Of a stretch of DNA of 56,764 nt, positions 7,325 through 15,164 are shown in pieces. A model generated the notes under the pieces. That model saw nothing but the letters and a program-made list of their open reading frames with translations, had not been told where the DNA came from and ran no database searches. This stretch comes from Nocardia veterana NBRC 100344 (lineage in GTDB: Bacteria > Actinomycetota > Actinomycetes > Mycobacteriales > Mycobacteriaceae). A program made the translations under genes and the position numbers. The DNA is taken from positions 1 through 56,764 of the forward strand of contig NZ_BAGM01000132.1 in assembly GCF_000308855.1 (NCBI RefSeq), given 5' to 3'. Positions within the stretch are counted from its first letter, which is position 1. Each line of letters begins with the position of its first letter.

Positions 7325-7823
7325 TCTGATACGTGAAGCCCGTTCAACGGCATTCCATTACGAGTGCCGCGACACCTACGCGGAACCGGACGAAGACGAC
7401 GCGTTTCGGGCGTTCCTCCACAACGAACCGTTCGACTACCGGGGGTGGTTTCAAGACTGGGTCACGTTCGTCCAAGAGCTCGCGGAACGCGGAGTGTCGG
7501 TCAGTCGGGTGAGAGTCGTCACCGTGCCACACAGCGACTATCAACGTTGGTCGTTGCGGGTAGCCGGCCTCAACATCGAGGCCGGGGAAGACATCCGGTA
7601 TCTGCCCCGGCACCTGGCCCAGGATGTTCCTCCCGACGACTGGTGGCTCATCGACGATCACACGGTTGCGTTCAACTTGTCGTCCCCGGATGGTCGCGGC
7701 ACGGAAACTGCTGCCGTGACCACCGATCCGGCGATAGTCGGTCTGTGCCGTAGCGTCAAAGAACGGTTGTGGAGTATATCGACGCCACACGCCGAGTATG
7801 CGCAGGTTACGCCACTCCCGTGA
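7302..7823 (+). CDS. DUF6879 family protein
   Basis: A 173-residue protein with the family pattern: a start helix, FHYECRDTYAEPDEDDAFRAFL, then WFQDWVTFVQELAERGVSVSRVRVVTVPHSDYQRW, and EDIRYLPR followed by DDWWLIDDHTVAFNL. The GTG start at 7302 lies inside the 3' end of the preceding gene, with AAAGG upstream. The stop overlaps the GTG of the regulator gene (GTGA). DUF6879 proteins occur beside DUF5753 XRE regulators (WhiJ/Scr1-like sets) in Streptomyces and Nocardia; a role as effector or antitoxin-like partner is suspected but unproven. Confidence 0.8.
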   Translation: MELRPTIDLIREARSTAFHYECRDTYAEPDEDDAFRAFLHNEPFDYRGWFQDWVTFVQELAERGVSVSRVRVVTVPHSDYQRWSLRVAGLNIEAGEDIRYLPRHLAQDVPPDDWWLIDDHTVAFNLSSPDGRGTETAAVTTDPAIVGLCRSVKERLWSISTPHAEYAQVTPLP

Positions 7824-8656
7824 CGAGTTCGGTTCAGGAACAGCGGCAAGCTTTCGGTAAACGCCTCCGCGAGATACGCAGACGCGGTGGGGTGTCGGGC
7901 CGGGAGCTCGCCGCACACCTGGGAGTCCACGAATCCCGTATCTCGAAAATCGAATACGGGAAGCTACGCCCCACCGACTCGGATATCCGGGCCTACTGCA
8001 AATACGCCGGGGCCGACGATCAACTCGCAGACTTGTTGGCAACCCTGCACAACATCGACTCGGCGTATGTCGAATGGCGGCAAGCTCTCAGCTCCGGTAT
8101 GAGGAACCGGCAACAGCAAACGCTCCAGCTCGAAGCGCGAGCGAAACTTATTCGCAACTGGGAACCGATGATCGTATCCGGGTTGCTGCAAACGCCGGAT
8201 TACGCCGCAGCCATGATGCGGAACATCGTCGAGTTCGACCGAATACCCGACGATGTGGACGCAGCCGTAGCCAAGCGAATGGAACGCCAACAAGTTCTGT
8301 ACCGGCCCGGCAAACGGTTCCACATCCTGTTGGCCGAGCAGTCGCTCTACACCACAATCGGAAACAGCCAAATCATGCGCGGGCAACTCGACCGCCTGTA
8401 TTCGGTGATCGGGATGCCGCGAGTGACGGTGGGCATCGTTCCGAGGGACTACGACGCACGTGTCATAGTCGAGAACTTCTTCATGTTCGACAACCGCATG
8501 GTGAAGGTCGAAGGCCACACCGCGAGTATCACCATCACGCAGCCGCGAGAGATCGCCCAGTACGGTCGAGCGTTCGATTCGCTCGCCGCCCAATCCGTCA
8601 CCGGCGATCGGGCGCGGGCGTTGATACGCAAAGCGCTGGAATCACGGTCCAGGTAG
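7820..8656 (+). CDS. XRE-family regulator with DUF5753 domain
   Basis: A 278-residue regulator. Residues of about 8-65 form a Cro/C1-type helix-turn-helix (FGKRLREIRRRGGVSGRELAAHL, then GVHESRISKIEYGK). The remaining 200 residues are the DUF5753 domain: YVEWRQALSSG, then LIRNWEPMIVSGLLQTPDYAAAMM, FHILLAEQSLY, GMPRVTVGIVP, VRVIVENFFMF-like and YGRAFDSLAAQSVTGDRARALIRKAL. GTG 7820 overlaps the TGA of the DUF6879 gene (GTGA). This is the WhiJ-type architecture. It probably autoregulates through the inverted repeat upstream of 6992 (inference). Confidence 0.88.
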   Translation: MTSSVQEQRQAFGKRLREIRRRGGVSGRELAAHLGVHESRISKIEYGKLRPTDSDIRAYCKYAGADDQLADLLATLHNIDSAYVEWRQALSSGMRNRQQQTLQLEARAKLIRNWEPMIVSGLLQTPDYAAAMMRNIVEFDRIPDDVDAAVAKRMERQQVLYRPGKRFHILLAEQSLYTTIGNSQIMRGQLDRLYSVIGMPRVTVGIVPRDYDARVIVENFFMFDNRMVKVEGHTASITITQPREIAQYGRAFDSLAAQSVTGDRARALIRKALESRSR

Positions 8657-8750
8657 CGGGCGACGGCCCTCGTCCGGGCCACAATCCCTACGTTGCGCCA
8701 CGCCTACTCAGGCACGCGCACTCCCTTCTCCGGCGCGTCGCTCCCACCGC

Positions 8751-8756
8751 TAGATT
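8751..8756 (+). promoter_or_regulatory. Leaderless -10 of the adenylyl cyclase gene
   Basis: TAGATT ends 7 nt before GTG 8764. Confidence 0.45.
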
Positions 8757-8763
8757 GGTCAAC

Positions 8764-10272
8764 GTGTCAGCGCCTCTGGAAGCGGTCAAACAGACCATGC
8801 GAACGCGCTGGCCGCTGTACCTCGCATCGATGCTGGCGGCCAACGCCTTCGGTGCGGTTCTGGTGTACGCGTTCATTCAATACGGGCTGCCCGCGCCCGA
8901 GGGCACGCCGAACGGTTTGCGCCGGGCGGGTCTGTTGCTGCCGGCGCTGGTCTTCTCGATCGGCGGACTGCTGAGCGTCACCGCCTCGGCACTGATGCTG
9001 CGGCCGGTGATGCGCTGGCAGGTTCGCGGCGGTCCGCCCAGTCGCCAGGAGCAGATGGCGGCCCTGCACGCGCCGCTGCGGCAGTCGATCCTGCACCTGC
9101 TGTTGTGGTTGGTGGGTGGCGCGGTGCTGGCCGCGCGGATCATCGTGGAAACTCCCGAGCTCGCGGGCGCGGTGATCGTCACCGAATGTATGGCCGCCAC
9201 CATCGTGTTCGGCTTCACCTACATGCTGGGCGAGCGAATCCTGCGCCCGGTCGCCGCGCACGCGCTGACCACCGGCACCTTCGACCACACCCTCACCCCG
9301 GGCGTCGGTACCCGGATGGCGATGACCTGGGGGATGGGCACCTTCGCCCCGACCATCGCGATCGTGCTGCTGTGCGTCACCCAGATCACCTCGCAGGTGC
9401 ATTTCTCGGCGCAATCGCTGGCGATCTCGATCCTGCTGCTGTGCGGGGTGGTGATCATGCAGGCGCTGGCGTTGTCGATGCTCACCGCGTCCAGCATCTC
9501 CGACCCGGTGCGCCAGCTCTCCCGGGCGATCAACCGAGTGCAGGCCGGCGCGCGCGATGTGCAGGTCGAGGTGTTCGACGGCAGTGAGATCGGGCTGCTG
9601 CAGGTCGGTTTCAACCGCATGATGGAAGAGGCCGCGCAACGCCGCGAACTGCAGGAACTGTTCGGTCAGCACGTCGGCGAGGAGGTGGCCCGGCGAGCGC
9701 TCGAATACGGCACCGAACTCGGTGGTGAAACCCGGTTCGTGGCCGTGCTGTTCGTCGACATGGTCGGTTCCACCGCGACCGCCGCCGAACGGCCACCCAC
9801 CGAGGTGGTCAGTCTGCTCAACGAGTTCTTCCGGGTCGTGGTCGACGTGGTCGACCGGCACAACGGCCTGATCAACAAGTTCGTCGGCGATGCCGCGCTG
9901 GCGATCTTCGGCGCCCCGCTGGACCGCCCGGACGCGCCGACCGCCGCACTCGCCGCCGCCCGTGACCTGCGCGAAGCGCTGCGCGAAGTGCCCGGCCTGG
10001 ATATCGGCATCGGGGTCTCGGCCGGGCTCGCGGTGGCCGGAAATATCGGCGCCGCAAACCGATTCGAATACACCGTGATCGGCGATCCGGTCAACGAAGC
10101 GTCCCGGCTGACCGAATTGGCGAAGGAACATCCGGGCCGGGTGCTCGCCTCCGGCAGCGCGCTGTACTTCGCCGACGACGACGAACAGCAGCAATGGATC
10201 TCCGGCGACGAGGTGCAACTGCGTGGCCGCCGCCGCAAGACCAGGCTGGCCTGGCCGAAAGCATCGGGCTGA
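8764..10272 (+). CDS. Membrane-bound class III adenylyl/guanylyl cyclase
   Basis: A 502-residue cyclase of the mycobacterial Rv1318c-Rv1320c/Rv3645 type. Residues 1-240 hold six hydrophobic segments (WPLYLASMLAANAFGAVLVYAF, LLPALVFSIGGLLSVTASAL, LHLLLWLVGGAVLAA and others). A HAMP domain follows at about 240-292 (SDPVRQLSRAINRVQ, GLLQVGFNRM). The catalytic domain starts near 325: metal-binding Asp332 in VLFVDMVGST and Asp376 in KFVGDAAL, Lys372 before it, and Asp441 and Asn444/Arg448 in IGDPVNEASRL. All catalytic positions appear present, so it should be active and make cAMP. The GTG start is supported by the leaderless -10. The N-terminus has no input domain beyond the membrane segments. Confidence 0.92.
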   Translation: MSAPLEAVKQTMRTRWPLYLASMLAANAFGAVLVYAFIQYGLPAPEGTPNGLRRAGLLLPALVFSIGGLLSVTASALMLRPVMRWQVRGGPPSRQEQMAALHAPLRQSILHLLLWLVGGAVLAARIIVETPELAGAVIVTECMAATIVFGFTYMLGERILRPVAAHALTTGTFDHTLTPGVGTRMAMTWGMGTFAPTIAIVLLCVTQITSQVHFSAQSLAISILLLCGVVIMQALALSMLTASSISDPVRQLSRAINRVQAGARDVQVEVFDGSEIGLLQVGFNRMMEEAAQRRELQELFGQHVGEEVARRALEYGTELGGETRFVAVLFVDMVGSTATAAERPPTEVVSLLNEFFRVVVDVVDRHNGLINKFVGDAALAIFGAPLDRPDAPTAALAAARDLREALREVPGLDIGIGVSAGLAVAGNIGAANRFEYTVIGDPVNEASRLTELAKEHPGRVLASGSALYFADDDEQQQWISGDEVQLRGRRRKTRLAWPKASG

Positions 10273-10378
10273 GTCGCCCGCCGGAGCGGTCCGAGCCTTC
10301 GAGCTGGACCGCCGATGAGCCTCCCGACGCGGTCGCGCACGGCGACGCGTCCGCTGCCGCCTTCCGCCGGAACGGCAC

Positions 10379-10384
10379 TAGGCT
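10379..10384 (+). promoter_or_regulatory. Leaderless -10 of the UPF0104-type gene
   Basis: TAGGCT ends 7 nt before GTG 10392. Confidence 0.5.
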
Positions 10385-10391
10385 GAGCAGG

Positions 10392-11573
10392 GTGACGGCC
10401 CACGCTGAACCAGTCGGCGAACCGGCGCGTCCCGCGCGTCGCAGGTTCCGCTGGTTGAAATGGGTCCTCGGCGTTGCCCTGTCGGCGTTGCTGATCGCCG
10501 AGGGCGTGTACCTGTGGCCGCGTCTGCACGACTCCTGGCGCAACCTCACCGAGATCCACTGGGGTTGGGTGGTCGCGTGCATCTGGATGCAGGCGTTGTC
10601 GATGAGCGGCTTCGGCCGGATCCAGAAGCAACTGCTGCACGCGGGCGGGGTCGACGTATCCCAGCGCGCGTCGGTATCGGTCGTGTACGGCGCCACCGCG
10701 ATGTCGGTGACGCTCCCGGCCGGGCAGGTCTTCTCCACCGCCTTCACCTACCGCCAGACCCGCCGGTGGGGTGCCAGCCCGATCGTCGCGTCCTGGCAAT
10801 TGTTGATGTCGGGCGTGGTCGCCACCGCCGGCATGCTGCTGCTGGGAATCGGTGGGGCCCTGCTGGTGGGCAATCGGGTCGGGCCATGGAAGGTGGCGCT
10901 GACCCTGGGTGCGGTGGCGCTGCTGGTGTGGGCCGGCAAATACGTATCCGGTAATCCCGGCGCACTACAGGCGCTGATCCGGCAGGCGGTGCGGCTGGTC
11001 AACCGGCTGCGCCGGCACCCGCCGGAGGCGGGCATGGACCGGGTCGACGAGATGCTGCGGCAGCTCGAATCGGTGGATCTGGGCCGCCGCGACGCCGGCT
11101 GGGTCGCTTTCTGGGCGGTTGTGCACCGGCTCGGTGACGTGGCCTGTCTCGGCGCGGCCTGCTATGCGGTGGGTGCGGATCCGCGCTGGGCCGGTCTGCT
11201 GATCGCGTTCAGTGTCGGAAAGGCCGTCGGCACCATTCCGTTCGCACCCGGCGGGATCGTCTATGTCGACGCCACCCTGATCTACAGTCTCACCGCGGCC
11301 GCCGGCCTGCCGGCCGCCCAGGCGGTGGCCGCCGCGTTCGTCTACCGGATGGTGAGCTTCATCCTGGTCGCGATCATCGGCTGGATCGTCTTCGCCTTCC
11401 GCTTCCGCAGCCCGCAGGTCGGTGACGCCGAGTTCGAGCAGGAATTCGAGCAGCGCTCGGCACTGCTGGCCGAGCCGCGGCGCGGCGAGAATGCCGCCGA
11501 GCACGGCCTGCGCGAGGAGCCCGGGCGGGAGCCGCCCGGCACGGCCGAGCCCGAGGGCGACGCGCAGTCCTGA
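10392..11573 (+). CDS. Lysylphosphatidylglycerol synthase TM region / UPF0104 membrane protein
   Basis: A 393-residue integral membrane protein with about eight hydrophobic segments (WVLGVALSALLIAEGVYLW, MLLLGIGGALLVGN, GAVALLVWAGKYV). It carries the family signatures TAMSVTLPAGQVFSTAFTYRQ and AFSVGKAVGTIPFAPGGIVYVDATLIYSL (flippase-like LPG_synthase_TM). The last 55 residues are a hydrophilic Glu/Arg-rich cytoplasmic tail. There is no C-terminal aminoacyl transferase domain, so a role as lipid flippase or glycolipid transporter is more likely than lysyl transfer (inference). It has its own leaderless promoter. Confidence 0.85.
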   Translation: MTAHAEPVGEPARPARRRFRWLKWVLGVALSALLIAEGVYLWPRLHDSWRNLTEIHWGWVVACIWMQALSMSGFGRIQKQLLHAGGVDVSQRASVSVVYGATAMSVTLPAGQVFSTAFTYRQTRRWGASPIVASWQLLMSGVVATAGMLLLGIGGALLVGNRVGPWKVALTLGAVALLVWAGKYVSGNPGALQALIRQAVRLVNRLRRHPPEAGMDRVDEMLRQLESVDLGRRDAGWVAFWAVVHRLGDVACLGAACYAVGADPRWAGLLIAFSVGKAVGTIPFAPGGIVYVDATLIYSLTAAAGLPAAQAVAAAFVYRMVSFILVAIIGWIVFAFRFRSPQVGDAEFEQEFEQRSALLAEPRRGENAAEHGLREEPGREPPGTAEPEGDAQS

Positions 11574-11609
11574 GCGGATCCCGTGGACCGGTGCATCGCC
11601 CGCTGTCAC

Positions 11610-11615
11610 TACCCT
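11610..11615 (+). promoter_or_regulatory. Leaderless -10 of the DUF3054 gene
   Basis: TACCCT ends 7 nt before GTG 11623. Confidence 0.4.
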
Positions 11616-11622
11616 GGCGGCC

Positions 11623-12033
11623 GTGAGGAAACTGCTGCCGCTGCTGATCGATGTCGTTCTGGTGATCGTGTTCTGCGCGATCGGCCGGCGCAGTCACGAC
11701 GAAGCGGTGGCGGCCGGGCTGCTGCGCACGGTGTGGCCGTTCGGCGCGGGGCTGCTCCTCGGCTGGATATTTGCCGCACTCGTCGCGAGCCGGGGCCGGG
11801 CGGCCGGGGCCGCCGCGCGATTCGACGGCACCGCGCTGTGGCCGACCGGCGTCGCGGTCTGGTTGTCGACGCTGATCGGCGGCATGGTGCTGCGGGTGGT
11901 CAGCGGCCAGGGCACCGCGGTCAGTTTCGTCATCGTCGCGGCGACCGTCCTCGCGGTCTTCCTGCTCGGCTGGCGTGGGCTCTGGTCGGTGGTGGGCCGA
12001 CGCATCCGGGTCACGGGCGCATCTGTGAACTGA
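11623..12033 (+). CDS. DUF3054 family membrane protein
   Basis: A 136-residue protein with four transmembrane helices (LLIDVVLVIVFCAIG, TVWPFGAGLLLGWIFAAL, VAVWLSTLIGGMVLRVV, FVIVAATVLAVFLLGW). It begins with the typical DUF3054 pattern D-V-x-x-V-x-x-F-x-x-I-G-R-R-S-H. The family is widespread in actinobacteria with no known function. It ends 21 bp before the convergent PBP-like gene. Confidence 0.85.
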   Translation: MRKLLPLLIDVVLVIVFCAIGRRSHDEAVAAGLLRTVWPFGAGLLLGWIFAALVASRGRAAGAAARFDGTALWPTGVAVWLSTLIGGMVLRVVSGQGTAVSFVIVAATVLAVFLLGWRGLWSVVGRRIRVTGASVN

Positions 12034-12054
12034 CGCTCCGGAACCGGCCGTCGG

Positions 12055-13737
12055 CTACTTCTTGTCGTCCGGTGTCGCCAGTGATTGCAGCATCCGGGCC
12101 GCCATCCGCGAGGTGGCGTCCCCACTGTCGATATCGTCGATGTGGATGGCGAAGGCCAGGTCACCGGCATTCGCCAGCAGCCAGCCGCCGGTCCCCGCAT
12201 TCGCGGTGAAGGCCGTGACACCGGCATAGTGCGCGACGGTCGCCTCCTGCGGGCTCGCGGTGGCGTCGCGCAGCATGCCGCGCAACTTCTCGACCACATC
12301 GCCGGGCAGCGGTTCGAGCTCGGCCTCGGTGGTGCCGGGCCGTCCGATTTCGATCATCGGCGGCGCCACCGAACCGCGGGCGATGGTGGCCGCGGCGATG
12401 GCCATTCCGAACGGGCTCGCCAGAATCGGGTCGTTGGTCCCCTGTTTCACCTGCTCCACACCCCGGCCACCGATGGGCAGCCGGCCGGTGGTCTCGTCCA
12501 GTCCGGGCACCTTGAAACCGATGCCGATACCCAGCATCGCCGCGCCCTCGGCCGCGTCCTGCACCGAAACGTCCTGCGGCGACTTCTTCTTCACGATCGA
12601 GGCGACCGCCTTGAACAGGTCCATCGCCCCGCCGACCGGATAGGTGGCGGTGAACGCGGGTGCGCCCTGAGCGCTGGCGTAGTTGTTCTGCGCGGCCGCG
12701 ACCACCGCACCGGTGGACGGCTGGATCGCCACGATGGATGCGGCCGTGCCCACGCTGACCACCGCGTCCTCGGCGGCACGCTGCAATTTCTGGTCCATGG
12801 TCGAGGCGATATCCGGCCCGGGCGGGCCCTGATATCCAGCGAGCTGGGTGACCATCTTGCCGTCGGGTTCGAACAGCTGCACGCCCCAACCGGCGTGCTG
12901 ATCCCGATTCTCCTGCCAGACCTTCTGCAGCGCATCGGTCAGCGGCGACCACACCCGACGATCGGCGACGATGAGCTTCGGCTGCTTCTCCATCACGATG
13001 CCCGGGATCGGGGCCATCCGCGGTTCGAGGATCGCGAAATCGTCCTCGCGCAGGCTCACCGCGGTGATCGGCTTACCCTGCGAACCCGCGAGCTGCTGCA
13101 TCAGCGACGCACCGGTGATCAGCGGCGCGACCGGTGAGATGGCATCGGCGAGCGCATTGGTGGAGGCGACCGGATCGGGCGTTTTCGCCGGGTCCAGCTT
13201 GATGACGTTGATGGTCTGCTGGGTCAGCAGCGGCTGGCCGTCGTTGTCGTTGACCTTCGGCGCGGGGGTCGCTTCGGTGCGGACGAGTTTGACCGTGCGC
13301 TTGTAGTCGAGCTGCGGCATCACGACGGTCGGATCCCAGGAGATCCGCCAGCCGATAGCCAGCTTCCGGATATTGCCCTGCAGGTCGTAGTTCCAGTCCT
13401 TACCGGGCCCGAAGTGCCAGCCGGCCTTGAGATTGAACATGGCCGAATCGCCGTCCAGGCTGATGAACTGAACCAGCTTGTAATCGGGTTTGCCGGGCTC
13501 GAGTCCGGCGAACATCGACTTCAGCGTGCTCTCGGCACCGGAGGGGTAGGAGGTCAGTGCGGCGGCGCCGGCGGCATCGCGTTCGTCCATTAGCTGGGTG
13601 AAATGCTCGACGACCGCTTGGGGTCCGCTAGGTGCGCTGTGAAAATCGCACGACCCCATCACGATCGTTACGGCAGCAACTGCAGCCAATGCCACTGCGC
13701 CCCGAACGCGAAAGCGGCGGGATCCCCACACATCCAT
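12055..13737 (-). CDS. PBP-like lipoprotein with NTF2-like N-domain, catalytic motifs missing
   Basis: A 560-residue exported protein. An N-terminal hydrophobic segment ends in MGSC (possible lipobox). An NTF2/MecA_N-like domain spans about residues 35-150 (PQAVVEHFTQLMDERDAAGAAALT). A dimerisation region and a transpeptidase-like domain follow from about 310 (STMDQKLQRAAEDAV, SIVAIQPSTGAVVAAA). In active homologues the next motif is PPGSTFK; here it reads YPVGGAMDLFK, so the nucleophile Ser is absent. No SxN is recognisable, and the KTG region reads VTAFTANAGTGGW. It appears to be a catalytically dead relative of Rv2864c-type penicillin-binding lipoproteins. ATG 13737 is preferred over GTG 13746 because GAAGAG sits at proper spacing. 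Confidence 0.82.
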   Translation of the reverse strand: MDVWGSRRFRVRGAVALAAVAAVTIVMGSCDFHSAPSGPQAVVEHFTQLMDERDAAGAAALTSYPSGAESTLKSMFAGLEPGKPDYKLVQFISLDGDSAMFNLKAGWHFGPGKDWNYDLQGNIRKLAIGWRISWDPTVVMPQLDYKRTVKLVRTEATPAPKVNDNDGQPLLTQQTINVIKLDPAKTPDPVASTNALADAISPVAPLITGASLMQQLAGSQGKPITAVSLREDDFAILEPRMAPIPGIVMEKQPKLIVADRRVWSPLTDALQKVWQENRDQHAGWGVQLFEPDGKMVTQLAGYQGPPGPDIASTMDQKLQRAAEDAVVSVGTAASIVAIQPSTGAVVAAAQNNYASAQGAPAFTATYPVGGAMDLFKAVASIVKKKSPQDVSVQDAAEGAAMLGIGIGFKVPGLDETTGRLPIGGRGVEQVKQGTNDPILASPFGMAIAAATIARGSVAPPMIEIGRPGTTEAELEPLPGDVVEKLRGMLRDATASPQEATVAHYAGVTAFTANAGTGGWLLANAGDLAFAIHIDDIDSGDATSRMAARMLQSLATPDDKK

Positions 13738-13963
13738 GTCGCCCACTCTTCACTCTTGTCACTCCAGCAACAAGACCAACGGTACCCGAAGGAGTAGCCC
13801 CCGGTACCACTCGGCACCGACCGCATTCTCCATGCTCAGCGACCACAATAGTGCCCGATGATCGGCAGGGGTCGCACCCGGTCGGCGAAATCGTCACCCG
13901 TGTTCGGGCCCCTTCCCATTCCTCCGACAGCGAAACCCGCATTCTCGTGCAGCGGCGTAATCT

Positions 13964-13979
13964 TGTAATCACAGTTACA
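13964..13979. promoter_or_regulatory. TGTAA-N6-TTACA palindrome
   Basis: TGTAATCACAGTTACA lies 28 bp upstream of ATG 14007, between divergent genes, in a locally AT-rich stretch. It has the layout of a dimeric regulator site; the regulator is unknown. Confidence 0.35.
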
Positions 13980-14006
13980 CCGCAACTCCCGTAGTGAGGA
14001 AATGCC

Positions 14007-14618
14007 ATGAGACACGGACATGGACGCGGTTTCGGCCGTCCCGGAGGCTGGCAACAGGCCGATCTTCCCGACGCCGCGGACGCACCCGATTGGTTCGCCG
14101 GAAGGTTGCCGAACGACTGGTTCGTCGGCCCCGCGACCATCGAAATCGACCGCGACGAGATCGTGGTCATCGGCGAACTGCCGCTTCCCCGGCGCGAATC
14201 GGGCGCCCCCGGTGATGCCGGGGACGCCGCCGCCCCGGACAACCCCGAAGCCGAACCCTCACGGGCGACGGTGGACGGTCTGATCGCACGATTCCGGGAA
14301 TCGACCCGGCCGGCCCGTATGCAGATCGCCCAGGAGGCCCAGGCGCGCTACGGCCGCAACGTCGCGTGGGGTGTTTCGGTGAACGGCGAACGGACCCTGT
14401 TCACCCACCTGTCGGTTCCGGTGATGACGCGGCTGCGCCAGCCCGAACGCAAAGTGCTCGACACCCTCGTCGACGCGGGAGTGGCGCGCTCCCGCGCGGA
14501 CGCCCTGGCCTGGACGGTCAAATTGGCGGGCAAGCACGCCGAGGAGTGGTTGGCGGAATTGCGTTCGGCGATGCGCAAGGTCGAGGACCTGCGAGCCGAG
14601 GGACCGCGCGGCCTGTGA
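14007..14618 (+). CDS. Conserved actinobacterial hypothetical protein
   Basis: A 203-residue soluble protein. After a Gly/His/Arg start it shows a beta segment (WFVGPATIEIDRDEIVVIGELPLP), an acidic linker, and a helical C-terminal domain. That domain contains ARFRESTRPARMQIAQEAQARYGR, VAWGVSVNGERTLFTHLSVPVMTRL, and KVLDTLVDAGVARSRADALAWTVKLAGKHAEEWLAEL. The pattern is familiar from many uncharacterised actinobacterial proteins, but no function is known. GAGGAA lies 6 nt before the start. It is followed 110 bp later by aroQ. Confidence 0.75.
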   Translation: MRHGHGRGFGRPGGWQQADLPDAADAPDWFAGRLPNDWFVGPATIEIDRDEIVVIGELPLPRRESGAPGDAGDAAAPDNPEAEPSRATVDGLIARFRESTRPARMQIAQEAQARYGRNVAWGVSVNGERTLFTHLSVPVMTRLRQPERKVLDTLVDAGVARSRADALAWTVKLAGKHAEEWLAELRSAMRKVEDLRAEGPRGL

Positions 14619-14676
14619 GACCGCGGCCGGTGCCGGACGAACCTGCCGTTCGCCCGGTCCGGCGGGCCGAGCTGCG

Positions 14677-14727
14677 GGGGGTCTGAGGTATGCGGGGGTC
14701 TGAGGTATGCGGGGCTAAGGTAGCGGC
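14677..14727 (+). repeat. 17-bp direct repeat, three units ending at the aroQ start codon
   Basis: The unit gggggtctgaggtatgc occurs twice without mismatch (14677-14693, 14694-14710). A diverged third 17-bp unit (ggggctaaggtagcggc, 14711-14727) ends exactly at ATG 14728. The third unit carries TAAGGT, the probable leaderless -10 of aroQ; the first two carry TGAGGT at the same position. Confidence 0.7.
14716..14721 (+). promoter_or_regulatory. Leaderless -10 of aroQ
   Basis: TAAGGT ends 6 nt before ATG 14728. Confidence 0.45.
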
Positions 14728-15156
14728 ATGGCACCGATTCTCGTGCTCAACGGCCCGAATCTGAATATGCTCGGCACCCGGCAGCCCGAGGTGTACGGCT
14801 CCGACACCCTGGACGACGTGGTCGAGCTGTGCCGCAAGACCGCCGCCCGCTTCGACCGGGAGATCACCGCCTTCCAGTCGAATTCCGAAGGCGCGCTGAT
14901 CGACCGAATCCACGCCGCCCGCGGGGCGGAAGCCGGGATCGTGATCAATCCCGGCGGCCTCACCCACACCTCGGTCGCACTGCGCGACGCCCTGGTCATC
15001 CCGGAGGTGCCGATCGTGGAGGTGCACATCTCGAATGTGCATGCGCGCGAAGAATTTCGGCACCACTCCTACATCTCGCCGATCGCCACCGCGGTGATCG
15101 CCGGCATGGGCATCCAGGGCTACGCCGCCGCGATCGAATTCCTCTGCACCCGTTGA
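14728..15156 (+). CDS. aroQ: Type II 3-dehydroquinate dehydratase
   Basis: A 142-residue enzyme of the shikimate pathway; it dehydrates 3-dehydroquinate to 3-dehydroshikimate as a cytoplasmic dodecamer. The type II signatures are all visible: LVLNGPNLNMLGTRQPEVYG with the lid Arg and the catalytic Tyr24, the substrate loop FQSNSEGALIDRIH, VINPGGLTHTSVALRDAL, and VEVHISNVHAREEFRHHSYISP with the catalytic His. Length is normal for the family. The gene is preceded by a triplicated 17-bp repeat containing its promoter. It is not clustered with other aro genes in this window. Confidence 0.97.
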   Translation: MAPILVLNGPNLNMLGTRQPEVYGSDTLDDVVELCRKTAARFDREITAFQSNSEGALIDRIHAARGAEAGIVINPGGLTHTSVALRDALVIPEVPIVEVHISNVHAREEFRHHSYISPIATAVIAGMGIQGYAAAIEFLCTR

Positions 15157-15164
15157 CCTTCGGC

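Noticed and set aside
8767..10218. 483-codon minus-strand frame opposite the adenylyl cyclase
   Set aside because: Antisense shadow of a gene with intact catalytic motifs; Gln/Arg/His-rich and unlike any protein family.
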